A stretch of DNA of 64,000 nt from Mucilaginibacter achroorhodeus (GTDB lineage Bacteria; Bacteroidota; Bacteroidia; Sphingobacteriales; Sphingobacteriaceae), in the NCBI RefSeq assembly GCF_007846095.1, contig NZ_VOEI01000001.1, positions 992,001 through 1,056,000 of the forward strand, given 5' to 3'. Below, one piece after another: positions 36,768-45,088 of the stretch. The position numbers were made by a program, and so were the translations under genes. Under the pieces are notes generated by a model that ran no database searches, had not been told where the DNA came from, and saw only the letters and a list, made by a program, of their open reading frames with translations. Numbering within the stretch: position 1 is the stretch's first letter; every line of letters begins with the position of its first letter.

Positions 36768-38819
36768 ATGCCTATAAAATTGAACAGAAGTAAGCTTGCC
36801 GCCACGGCAGTTGCTTTGTTAGCGCTTAGCGCCTGCGATAACCAGCAAAAGGTTTACGAACAAAATGATGTTGTTATCCATAACATAGATAAAAGCGTAA
36901 AGCCTGGAGATGACTTTTTTAAATATGCGAATGGCACCTGGCTGAAGGAGCATCCGATACCTGCCGCTTATTCGGCCTGGAGCATCTTTAACATGGTACA
37001 GGAAGATCTGCGTAACAAGATGCGTAAGATAAACGAGGATGCCATGAAGGCCAATGCAGCCAAAGGCACCAACACGCAAAAAATAGGCGATTTCTATTAC
37101 AGCGGTATGGATACTGCTACCATAGAGAAATTGGGCTTATCACCGTTGAAAGAGCAGCTCGCCAGGATAGACGCAATAAAAGATACCAAAAGCCTGGTTG
37201 ATGCCTTCGCCACCTTACTTACCATAGGCGTAAACACGCCGATAGGCGCTTACGCCGGACAGGACGAGCGCAACAGTGAGAAGATGATGCTGCAGCTTTA
37301 CCAAACCGGTATTGGGCTGCCCAACCGCGACTATTATTTAAAAAACGACGAGCACACCGCAGCAGTGCGTAATGATTACCAGCAAAAGCACCTTCCTGCG
37401 TTATTCAATTTCTTAGGTAATAACAACGAGGCGGCTAAAAAGGCAGCGCAGCAAACCTATGCTATAGAAAAGTTCCTGGCCGACAGCTCCAGGACTTTAC
37501 AGGACCTGCGCGACCCTTACCATAACTATAACAAAATGCCGCTGGCCAGCTTAAGCAAATTATCTCCGCTGGTAGATTGGAAGGCAACCTTTGATAAAGC
37601 TTACTATGAGAAAGTGGATTCGGTTATCGTTGGCCAGCCGGAGTATCTGCGCGCTGTAAATGCTGCGCTTACCAAATTTAGCCTTGACGATTGGAAAAAT
37701 TACCTTCGCAAAAACCTGCTTGAGGAATTTAGCCCTTACCTTAATAAGGCTGTTGCTGATGAGAACTTTCGTTTTTATGGCACTGTAATATCAGGCAAAA
37801 AAGAACAATTACCTCGCTGGAAACGCGTATTGGATGTTGAGGAAGCTGTTATGGGCGAAGTTTTAGGGCAGATATTTGTGAAAGAATATTTCCCGGAGAA
37901 AACTAAGAAGCGTTATGAGGAGATGGTTGAGGCGGTGCGTACTTCGTTTAAAGATCACATTGATAAACTCGACTGGATGAGCCCTGCTACAAAAAAACGC
38001 GCTTATGAGAAGCTGGCCAAAGTTTATCCAAAAGTAGGCTATCCTGATCACTGGCGCAATTACTCGGGCCTTGAGATAGATAAGCACAAGTACGTGCAAA
38101 ACATCATGAACAGCGCACAGTTTGACCGCAAGTTTAACGCGAGCAAACTGGGCAAACCTGTTGACCGTACAGAATGGGGCATGACTCCGCAAACCTACAA
38201 CGCTTATTACAACCCATCTAATAACGAGATAGTGCTGCCGGCAGCCATATTTACGATACCGGGCACTGCCGACGATAAAATTGATGATGCGGTGGTTTAC
38301 GGCTACGGCGCTGCATCAACCATTGGCCACGAGATAACCCACGGCTTTGACGATGAAGGCCGTCAGTTTGATGAAAAAGGAAACCTTAAACCTTGGTGGA
38401 CACCGCAGGACTCCGCCAAATTTGCAACACGTGCCGATATGCTGGTGAAACAGTTTAACGGCTATAAGGTGAACGACCTGCATGTGAACGGCAAGGCAAC
38501 CCTCGGCGAAAACATTGCCGACCTGGGCGGTATAGTCATCGGCCTTGATGCTTTTAAAAAGACCAAACAATACAAAGAAGGCAAAACCATTAATGGCTTA
38601 ACACCGGTACAGCGTTACTTTTTAGGTTATGCCTTGGGCTGGTTAGGCCACAGCCGCAAAGAAACCCTATCAAACCAGATACTTACGGATGTGCATTCGC
38701 CAAACTTCTTGCGGGTGAATGGCCCGTTCAGCGATGTGCCTGAGTTTTACGAAGCGTTTGGTGTAAAGAAAGGCGACAAAATGTGGATAGACCCGGATAA
38801 ACGGGTGAAGATCTGGTAG
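36768..38819 (+). CDS. M13 family metallopeptidase lipoprotein
   Basis: About 683 residues from the ATG at 36768, chosen because it starts a lipoprotein signal (MPIKLNRSKLAATAVALLAL, then SAC). An upstream ATG at 36675 is in frame and would add 31 residues. The neprilysin-type zinc motif is GHEITHGFDDEGRQFD, and the second motif GENIADLGG supplies the third ligand. The N-terminal domain begins PGDDFFKYANGTWLKEHPIP, typical of PepO/neprilysin. It degrades oligopeptides in the periplasm or at the surface. A terminator shared with the convergent nuclease gene follows. Confidence 0.93.
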   Translation: MPIKLNRSKLAATAVALLALSACDNQQKVYEQNDVVIHNIDKSVKPGDDFFKYANGTWLKEHPIPAAYSAWSIFNMVQEDLRNKMRKINEDAMKANAAKGTNTQKIGDFYYSGMDTATIEKLGLSPLKEQLARIDAIKDTKSLVDAFATLLTIGVNTPIGAYAGQDERNSEKMMLQLYQTGIGLPNRDYYLKNDEHTAAVRNDYQQKHLPALFNFLGNNNEAAKKAAQQTYAIEKFLADSSRTLQDLRDPYHNYNKMPLASLSKLSPLVDWKATFDKAYYEKVDSVIVGQPEYLRAVNAALTKFSLDDWKNYLRKNLLEEFSPYLNKAVADENFRFYGTVISGKKEQLPRWKRVLDVEEAVMGEVLGQIFVKEYFPEKTKKRYEEMVEAVRTSFKDHIDKLDWMSPATKKRAYEKLAKVYPKVGYPDHWRNYSGLEIDKHKYVQNIMNSAQFDRKFNASKLGKPVDRTEWGMTPQTYNAYYNPSNNEIVLPAAIFTIPGTADDKIDDAVVYGYGAASTIGHEITHGFDDEGRQFDEKGNLKPWWTPQDSAKFATRADMLVKQFNGYKVNDLHVNGKATLGENIADLGGIVIGLDAFKKTKQYKEGKTINGLTPVQRYFLGYALGWLGHSRKETLSNQILTDVHSPNFLRVNGPFSDVPEFYEAFGVKKGDKMWIDPDKRVKIW

Positions 38820-38820
38820 C

Positions 38821-38857
38821 AACAAAAAAGGAGAGCCGTTTAGCTCTCCTTTTTTGT
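38821..38857. terminator. Bidirectional intrinsic terminator
   Basis: AACAAAAAAGGAGAGC pairs with GCTCTCCTTTTTTGTT. It serves the convergent M13 peptidase and S1/P1 nuclease genes. Confidence 0.85.
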
Positions 38858-39654
38858 TATCCGAATATCTGGTTAAGTAACCCGGCAAGCCTTACGCCGC
38901 CTTTAACCAATTGCTCGTTAAGCGTACCTATGTAATCGAAATTGTAACGGTAAACGTTCACCTTGTCGCCATCTTTTACACCTGCGTAAATTTTTGCTGC
39001 CAGGTGGTTTGATTCTAAAATCCATTGGCTCAGTGGTGCCTTCTGCCACTCGTTGCGTTGTGCGAGGGTGGTGTGGTTTATCCATGCAACATATTCTGTA
39101 TAGCTCAATTGCTGAAAATCTATCAGCTGGCTATCCCATATCGAGTGCAGGTTGGTTGGGTTGTTAAACCAAGTTAGTTTTATGTCGTTACCGCCTTTAT
39201 CAGCAAAATGGCCGGTATGCATAGGCTGGTGTATATCCTCAACAATATGGATAACCATGCGCAAAGCAAGCAGCCTGTCTGCTTTACTGGTAGTTTTCTT
39301 TTTCAGTTCGGCTACAAGGTAATTGATCTTTGTGTAGGCATCAGCTGTAGTATCGTTCTTTAAATGCTCCTGCAATTCAGAATTGGTCATTTCCTTTTCC
39401 AAGTTGATGAAGTGCCAGTTATACAGGTAGCCGTATTTGGGGTCTGATTTGATAAAATCCGCCCAGTTGCTGGTAATGGCGATAGATTCGTTACCTAAGA
39501 TGGCCTGTATGGCTTTACGGGCTTTTGGTGTTAGGTAGCTATCGGCAATTTGTCCGCAAATACGGTGGCCGTTAGTTCCCCAGGCCATAGCTTGCGCCGG
39601 CAGGTATAACAAAGCCAGGCCTAAAGCAATACGTTTTATTAAATTAAGTTTCAT
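38857..39654 (-). CDS. S1/P1 nuclease, secreted
   Basis: A 265-residue zinc nuclease that degrades single-stranded DNA or RNA in the periplasm. The signal peptide ends AQAMA, so the mature protein begins with Trp25 (WGTNGHR), whose amino group is a zinc ligand in this family; His30 follows. Other ligands lie in NWADF, NWHFINL, HIVEDIHQPMHTGH and SIWDSQLID. Length fits the family. It lies 6 bp downstream of the hypothetical lipoprotein gene and is probably cotranscribed with it. Confidence 0.93.
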   Translation of the reverse strand: MKLNLIKRIALGLALLYLPAQAMAWGTNGHRICGQIADSYLTPKARKAIQAILGNESIAITSNWADFIKSDPKYGYLYNWHFINLEKEMTNSELQEHLKNDTTADAYTKINYLVAELKKKTTSKADRLLALRMVIHIVEDIHQPMHTGHFADKGGNDIKLTWFNNPTNLHSIWDSQLIDFQQLSYTEYVAWINHTTLAQRNEWQKAPLSQWILESNHLAAKIYAGVKDGDKVNVYRYNFDYIGTLNEQLVKGGVRLAGLLNQIFG

Positions 39655-39660
39655 TTATTT

Positions 39661-40296
39661 TTATAGTTGTTTTGGGATGCAAGTACTTCTTTTTATCAGC
39701 TTCAGATCAATAGGCAACACGCCGGATGTTGGACTAAGTTGAACTAACGAATCTGCTTTTTTCGTCACCTTAAAATATTCTTCGTAAACGCCTGATCGCA
39801 AACAGCCAGATGGGTCTTTGTAGCTGTAATCTGCATTACAGAAAATGCCGCGTACGTGCAGGGTATCATTCTTTTGCTCGTAAACACCTTTGGCGTATTC
39901 TGTCCAATGGCCGCTTTTGGTACAACTATCTGCACCGGCGTTGGCCTTGCTGAAGGTATTTATCCGCACAAAAAACGAATCACAGTTAAACTTAAGGTTA
40001 TATAAAGAATAATTAACCAACTGTTGCTGCATTGTTACACTGTCCTGCTTCCACTCACCCTGCAGGTAGGCTTGCCCCGGCGTTTGTGTATCGGGGTTAA
40101 ATTTGCAGGCAGATGTTAGTACGGTGAAAGGTAAAAGGTAAAGGGCTAAAGGTTTTAGAACGCAAGCGAACAGTCCGTCGCCCTTAGCTTTTTGCGGGGT
40201 AGCGCGTTGGCCCGGCCCGTGATGGTTCGACAGGCTCACCATGACATTCCTGATGAAGGTTAAAGCCGAAAGGTAAAAGGCGGAAGGCTTTTTCAT
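39661..40296 (-). CDS. Hypothetical lipoprotein with repeat-derived N-terminus
   Basis: Up to 211 residues. The clear lipoprotein core starts near residue 48: PLALYLLPFTVLTSACKF, with the lipobox Cys about 64. The mature part (PGQAYLQGEWKQDSVTM, YNLKFNCDSFFVRINTF) looks like a lipocalin-type beta protein of a kind common in this group. The first 47 residues (MKKPSAFYLSALTFIRN, then VMVSLSNHHGPGQ) are encoded by interspersed-repeat DNA. No normal start codon lies directly before the signal peptide, so the true start is open. It precedes the S1/P1 nuclease gene. Confidence 0.6.
   Translation of the reverse strand: MKKPSAFYLSALTFIRNVMVSLSNHHGPGQRATPQKAKGDGLFACVLKPLALYLLPFTVLTSACKFNPDTQTPGQAYLQGEWKQDSVTMQQQLVNYSLYNLKFNCDSFFVRINTFSKANAGADSCTKSGHWTEYAKGVYEQKNDTLHVRGIFCNADYSYKDPSGCLRSGVYEEYFKVTKKADSLVQLSPTSGVLPIDLKLIKRSTCIPKQL
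40126..40290. repeat. Heptamer tracts flanking a dispersed repeat in a coding region
   Basis: Two tracts of GGTAAAA-like 7-bp units (about 40126-40158 and 40254-40290) flank a module containing GGTTCGACAGGCTCACCATGAC (40225-40245). The module type is a known look of dispersed intergenic repeats in Sphingobacteriaceae; here it lies in the reading frame of the hypothetical lipoprotein. Confidence 0.6.
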
Positions 40297-40315
40297 AAAC
40301 CGTATTCTGATAATT

Positions 40316-40345
40316 CAAAAGCCTCTTCCGTAAAAGGGAAGAGGC
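40316..40345 (-). terminator. Intrinsic terminator of fumC
   Basis: GCCTCTTCC and GGAAGAGGC pair and are followed on the minus strand by T residues. A second C/G-run hairpin (40357-40379) lies between it and the fumC stop. Confidence 0.75.
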
Positions 40346-40380
40346 CAAAAATTCTACTCCCCCTTCAGGGAGGCGGGGGG

Positions 40381-41778
40381 CTATTTTAAGCTACCAATCA
40401 TATTTTCAGGGCGTACCCATTGGTCAAACTGCTCGTTGGTCAATAAGCCAAGGCCAATGGCGGCCTCGCGTAATGATGTGCCTTCTTTAAGGGCAGTCTT
40501 GGCAATTTTAGCAGCATTATCGTACCCAATATGCGGGTTAAGTGCCGTAACCAGCATCAAAGAATTTTCAAGGTGTTTTTTAATACCCTCGTAATTCGGC
40601 TCAATCCCTGCAGCACAATGATCTGTAAACGACACACATGCATCGCCAATTAAGCGTGCAGATTGCAGGAAGTTTGCAGCCATTACCGGCTTAAACACGT
40701 TTAGCTCATAATGACCGTTTGAGCCGCCAATAGAGATAGCCACATCGTTACCCATTACCTGGGCAGCAACCATCGTAACAGCTTCGTTTTGGGTTGGGTT
40801 TACCTTACCCGGCATAATAGATGAGCCCGGTTCGTTATCCGGAATATGGATCTCGCCGATACCGGAACGCGGACCAGATGCCAGCATACGGATATCGTTG
40901 GCAATCTTCATTAACGATACTGCAATTTGCTTTAAAGCGCCGTGGCTTTCTACAATGGCATCATGCGCAGCCAATGCTTCAAATTTATTTTCAGCAGTAA
41001 TAAATGGCAGGTTAGTGAACTTTGCAATGTACTCAGCCACTTTAACATCATAGCCTTGCGGTGTGTTAATACCGGTACCTACCGCAGTACCACCCAAAGC
41101 CAATTCGCTAAGGTGATCCAAAGTGTTGCGTAAAGCTTTAAGGCCATGGTTAAGTTGAGATACATAACCTGAAAATTCCTGGCCCAGTGTAAGCGGCGTT
41201 GCATCCATCAGGTGGGTACGGCCTATCTTAACCACGTTTTTAAAAGCTTCCGCTTTTGCATGTAAGGTATCACGTAATTTCTCAACCCCCGGAATGGTTA
41301 CATCCATCAATATCTTATATGCAGCAATGTGCATAGCAGTTGGGTATGTATCGTTTGATGATTGTGATTTGTTCACGTCATCATTTGGGTGAATAAAGGT
41401 TTTGCCCTCGCCCAATTTGTTGCCTTGCAGCACATGTGCACGGTTGGCTACCACCTCGTTAACGTTCATGTTTGATTGTGTGCCCGAACCTGTTTGCCAG
41501 ATCACCAGCGGAAACTCCGCGTCTAAAGCACCGGTTAATATCTCATCACAAACCTGGCCTATCAGGTCGCGCTTTTCGGCAGGCAATACGCCCAGGTCAG
41601 TATTGGTGTAAGCTGCTGCTTTTTTCAGGTAAGCAAAGGCTTCTATAATTTCCTTCGGCATGGAAGCTTCCGGTCCAATTTTAAAGTTGTTACGAGAACG
41701 CTCTGTTTGCGCACCCCAATATTTATCGGCCGGCACCTGTACCGCGCCCATGGTATCATGTTCGGTTCTGAAACTCAT
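40381..41778 (-). CDS. fumC: Class II fumarate hydratase
   Basis: A 465-residue iron-independent fumarase that interconverts fumarate and malate in the TCA cycle. It starts [26 protein letters not shown], has [13 protein letters not shown], the TAVGTGIN loop, and the superfamily signature [15 protein letters not shown] near residue 317. Length is normal. It is a single leftward gene with its own terminator. Confidence 0.96.
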   Translation of the reverse strand: MSFRTEHDTMGAVQVPADKYWGAQTERSRNNFKIGPEASMPKEIIEAFAYLKKAAAYTNTDLGVLPAEKRDLIGQVCDEILTGALDAEFPLVIWQTGSGTQSNMNVNEVVANRAHVLQGNKLGEGKTFIHPNDDVNKSQSSNDTYPTAMHIAAYKILMDVTIPGVEKLRDTLHAKAEAFKNVVKIGRTHLMDATPLTLGQEFSGYVSQLNHGLKALRNTLDHLSELALGGTAVGTGINTPQGYDVKVAEYIAKFTNLPFITAENKFEALAAHDAIVESHGALKQIAVSLMKIANDIRMLASGPRSGIGEIHIPDNEPGSSIMPGKVNPTQNEAVTMVAAQVMGNDVAISIGGSNGHYELNVFKPVMAANFLQSARLIGDACVSFTDHCAAGIEPNYEGIKKHLENSLMLVTALNPHIGYDNAAKIAKTALKEGTSLREAAIGLGLLTNEQFDQWVRPENMIGSLK

Positions 41779-41847
41779 AACGATAGTATGTTTTAGGGCA
41801 GCAAATTTAGTTTTTTATGCCGAGGATGCTAAAGGTTAAGGGTAATC

Positions 41848-41887
41848 TTTTTGTTAAGGTGTAAAGGAAATCTACAGCTTATCTTTG
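41848..41887 (+). promoter_or_regulatory. Candidate promoter of the tail-anchored protein gene
   Basis: A perfect -7 box TATCTTTG lies at 41880-41887 and TTTTTG at 41848-41853. The 26-bp spacing is longer than usual, so the -33 assignment is weak. Confidence 0.4.
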
Positions 41888-41907
41888 CGAGAGGACATTT
41901 AAAATAT

Positions 41908-42013
41908 TTCATGGCGAGGAGTACCGACGGCTATAGGGACTACGGGGCATCTCACAGGAAGATCAAGCGTGTCTGCAGCGTTGAGATTACCGCTCAATTG
42001 CCCGTAGTGACAT
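41908..42013. repeat. Dispersed dyad repeat in a 5' leader
   Basis: Starts CATGGCGAGGAGTACCGACGG and ends CCCGTAGTGACATG. ACTACGGG (41939-41946) pairs with CCCGTAGT (42001-42008), and ATCTCA with TGAGAT inside it. This is the style of dispersed repeats with GCGAGGAG ends in Mucilaginibacter-like genomes. It lies between the -7 box and the next gene and would be transcribed as a hairpin. Confidence 0.55.
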
Positions 42014-42066
42014 GTTGAATAATATTTTATATTTATCAATGCAGAATTATTACGAAATTTGTAAGG

Positions 42067-42543
42067 ATGACTGATCTGAATGAGTTTGAATGTGAAATGC
42101 TTGATGCCCTGCTGGAAGCCTTTGGCGTTCCGGACAGCCTTACCCGCGACCAGGTGATGATCCTTTTTGACGGGGATGAAGCCGCTGCATTTTCCATGAT
42201 ACAGATATTGCTGCGCGAAGAGTTGATCAAAGTCACCGGAGAACACGGCCCTTATGATATTCCTCAAAAGGTGATATTGAAACCCAAGGGCGAGAAACTC
42301 ATCAAATCGGGAGGTTTCCTGGCGCTGTACCGAAAAGAGCAGCAAAAGCCTGTTGAAGTTGGGGGTACATTAGCAAAATTGCAGCAGCAAAACATGCGCT
42401 TGCAAAACCTCAAGTTATCAAACGAGTCGCAAATACGCGATCTGCAGAAAAAGGCAGATCAATCCAAACTTACACTCTACATCAGCTGGGCAGCCATTGC
42501 AGTTGCGCTTATCATTGGTTTTCTGTTGGGTAAGTTTTTGTAA
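42067..42543 (+). CDS. Tail-anchored protein of unknown function
   Basis: A 158-residue protein. Residues 1-85 look like a small winged-helix or helical domain (EMLDALLEAFGVPDSLTRD, AAAFSMIQILLREELIKV). Residues 98-130 form a coiled coil (LQQQNMRLQNLKLSNESQI), and residues 139-158 a C-terminal membrane helix (WAAIAVALIIGFLLGKFL). The domain would face the cytosol. No family recognised. AAGG lies just before the ATG. Confidence 0.65.
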   Translation: MTDLNEFECEMLDALLEAFGVPDSLTRDQVMILFDGDEAAAFSMIQILLREELIKVTGEHGPYDIPQKVILKPKGEKLIKSGGFLALYRKEQQKPVEVGGTLAKLQQQNMRLQNLKLSNESQIRDLQKKADQSKLTLYISWAAIAVALIIGFLLGKFL

Positions 42544-42657
42544 TTTCCTCTTCCCCTTTTTAATATCCGTAACATCTGTATTACATAATACGATAGTAAT
42601 GCGGCAGTAACAATTATTTAACTGCGCCCGGGTTATTTTGTCATAATTCTTTATCCT

Positions 42658-43908
42658 GTGAAAAAGATCTTTCTCATTGTTTCGCTTTTTTTTATTGCTA
42701 ACGCTACCCATGCGCAGTTTTATGGCGCTGTAGCCGGTTATAAACTGGTTGACGGCGGCAGCTGGGTAAAATCAAAAAACTATTATCTGCTAACGCTGAT
42801 AGAAAATGACAAGCAAGCTAAGGCGATTCTTACCTCCGATAAAGAGCTTGCCACCCTTGCCAAAGCAAAAACAGATGCGTTAAAGAACGGCATGAAAACT
42901 TGTAAAGACGGACTTTGCCTGCCTGCCACACTCAAGTTCAGTAACGAAGAAATAGACCTGGTAAGCCGACGCTTAGGTGCGCTGTACAAAACCGGTAATG
43001 CTTTGGACAGGCTGGTAAAGCAACATCTCATTCCATCTGGCTGCTATAACCTTTATAAAGATGAAACGCCGGCAAACCTTTTAATAAAGGCCTGGCAGCA
43101 AGACGCCTCGGCTATTAATTTCACTATTGCTGTGTACGCCGAGGGTAAAAAGCCCAATTATCCGCAGATAGATTCCATCAGCTTTGATGTGAATAAAAAA
43201 AGCTACTATACTTTGATGTACGATGCGGCAACAGAAGTTGCTGACGCCGTTAAACCAGCCGATGTATTTTTTGCTGCACCCCTGCACGCTGCACTTACTT
43301 ACCTGGAAATAAACGAACGCAACAATGCCGGCTTCTATGAGCCTATGGCAGCGGGTTTAAACAAGCCTGCCGTTCAAAAAGTAAAAACAGTAAAATGGGC
43401 GGCCTACCCTTACAGCCATATATTGGTGCCGGGTGCAGGTCCGGATAATTTGACTACCCCGCTGAGTGGCGAGGGTATGTTACGCTGCCGCTTTGCTGCG
43501 CGGGAGTACTTTGCAGGTAAGGCTCCCTTTGTAGTAGTATCAGGCGGAAGCGTGCATCCTTTTAAAACCAAAAACAACGAAGCAGTTGAGATGCGCCACT
43601 ACATGATCAACACGCTCCACCTGCCTGCCAGCGCGGTTATTATTGATCCACATGCCCGCCACACAACCACCAACCTGCGTAATGATGCCCGTTTGGTTTT
43701 CAGGTACGGCATGCCTTTCAGTAAGCCGGGGCTTATTATAACCGACAAATACCAGAACGATTTTATAGAGAAAATGGATAAGCGCTGTATACAGGAGCTG
43801 AAATATCTGCCTTACAAATTGGGCAGGCGCTTATCTGAAACCTCACTTGAATTTTATCCATCCATCAGCTCGCTGCAAATTGATGCCGATGAACCTTTGG
43901 ATCCATAA
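42658..43908 (+). CDS. YdcF family (DUF218) secreted protein
   Basis: A 416-residue exported protein starting with GTG at 42658, with signal peptide (ending ANATHAQ). Residues 20-230 are a helical region of unknown function. The DUF218 fold occupies about 255-400: HILVPGAGPDN, FVVVSGGSVHPFKTKNNEA, and the acidic/His motif DPHARHTTTNLRNDARLVF. Relatives ElyC and SanA act in envelope biogenesis; the substrate here is unknown. The next gene follows after 9 bp. Confidence 0.8.
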   Translation: MKKIFLIVSLFFIANATHAQFYGAVAGYKLVDGGSWVKSKNYYLLTLIENDKQAKAILTSDKELATLAKAKTDALKNGMKTCKDGLCLPATLKFSNEEIDLVSRRLGALYKTGNALDRLVKQHLIPSGCYNLYKDETPANLLIKAWQQDASAINFTIAVYAEGKKPNYPQIDSISFDVNKKSYYTLMYDAATEVADAVKPADVFFAAPLHAALTYLEINERNNAGFYEPMAAGLNKPAVQKVKTVKWAAYPYSHILVPGAGPDNLTTPLSGEGMLRCRFAAREYFAGKAPFVVVSGGSVHPFKTKNNEAVEMRHYMINTLHLPASAVIIDPHARHTTTNLRNDARLVFRYGMPFSKPGLIITDKYQNDFIEKMDKRCIQELKYLPYKLGRRLSETSLEFYPSISSLQIDADEPLDP

Positions 43909-43917
43909 AATATTATT

Positions 43918-44793
43918 ATGAAATTTAAACTTGCTGCAGCCGCATTGCTTGTCGCCGGGTTATCAAGCGCCTTTATCATAAAAGGTATTGATACAACTAT
44001 CATCCGGGAAACTACCGTAGATTCATTAGGGGCATGCCAGGGGGCATCAAACCAAAATGGTCGTATTTTCTTATACGGAGACCGAGAGGTAGGCATGATA
44101 CGCGAGTTTAAATGGGAAAAAGATAGCCTGAGATATATCAACAAGGAATATAAACTTACCCAAAACGGACAGGACGTTATTGGCCACCCTACGGGAATAG
44201 CTTATAATGGCAGCGACAAAGTTTTCATAGGCAACTCTATCCGGTTAAATAAAGAAGGTACGCAGTGGAAAGCTGTGATATACCTCGTAAACTGGCCCGG
44301 TTTGCAAAAGACCGGCACGCTGGATGGCAATCTCATCAGCACTATTGAAGATGATGCTTGCATACAGGGGACCCGCCCGGAATATGTGAAATATAACAAC
44401 AAATGGTATGTAGCCACCGCCGACTACGGCAACAAAGGCAACGAGGTGCGTTTGTATGACCCTGAAAAACTTGCCCGTTGCACCAAAACATCTGAGCCGG
44501 GCGTGCTGTACAAAAAATTCACTTGCTCGCCATGGGTACAAAACCTGCATTGGGTTGCAAAAAAGGGTATTCTGATATTAACACAAAACCAGATAGAAGG
44601 CCGCAAATGGCGCTTAACCTATGTGGATCTTAAAAAGTCTGTAGATACAGGTACCATGCAGGTTATCAAACAGATTGACATTGATAGCCGCCAGGATGAA
44701 CTTGAAGGCTTCACTTTTATTGATGGGAGCAAAGGTATTGCAGTAACATCCTCCCGCAAAAACAACGTTAATTACACCAACACGAGTTGGTAA
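43918..44793 (+). CDS. Secreted protein of unknown function
   Basis: A 291-residue exported protein with signal peptide (KLAAAALLVAGLSSAF). The mature part has repeated strand-turn patterns such as NGRIFLYGDREVGMIREF, GIAYNGSDKVFIGNSI and NKWYVATADYGNKGNEVRLYD, which suggest a beta-propeller. No catalytic motif is recognised. It follows the YdcF-like gene by 9 bp and is likely cotranscribed; a shared role is inference. Confidence 0.65.
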   Translation: MKFKLAAAALLVAGLSSAFIIKGIDTTIIRETTVDSLGACQGASNQNGRIFLYGDREVGMIREFKWEKDSLRYINKEYKLTQNGQDVIGHPTGIAYNGSDKVFIGNSIRLNKEGTQWKAVIYLVNWPGLQKTGTLDGNLISTIEDDACIQGTRPEYVKYNNKWYVATADYGNKGNEVRLYDPEKLARCTKTSEPGVLYKKFTCSPWVQNLHWVAKKGILILTQNQIEGRKWRLTYVDLKKSVDTGTMQVIKQIDIDSRQDELEGFTFIDGSKGIAVTSSRKNNVNYTNTSW

Positions 44794-44998
44794 ACACCCT
44801 TTTTCTTAACAGAAAATTAATCTATTAGCGCTGTTTTGTTAAGACAGCGGCGGTAGCTTTGTTGCCATTATAGCAACAGCACACCCCTTCGTTTGCTATT
44901 TCAGCTAACTCTTTGTTTACTTATTCCAAAATTGTTAAACACATTGCCTATGTAACACTTCTTCTAACCGTATTAATCACAGGCTATAAAACACAAAA

Positions 44999-45041
44999 AC
45001 CGGAGTTGCGCCAACAATTGTCCGGTTCAAGTGATCACTTG
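44999..45041 (+). promoter_or_regulatory. Hairpin and 14-bp palindrome in the susC leader
   Basis: ACCGGA (44999-45004) pairs with TCCGGT (45021-45026), with an inner GTTG/CAAC stem. CAAGTGATCACTTG (45028-45041) is a perfect 14-bp palindrome. Both lie 48-90 bp before the susC ATG and could be an mRNA structure or a protein-binding site. The rest of 44794-45088 shows no gene. Confidence 0.45.
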
Positions 45042-45088
45042 CCAATCAACTTACACTACAAGTCTTTTAACAATTAATAATTAAATGT

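Noticed and set aside
41911..42018. 35-codon ORF after the promoter at 41880
   Set aside because: It lies entirely inside a dispersed dyad repeat and reads as repeat DNA, with a hairpin-forming sequence and no protein-like pattern.
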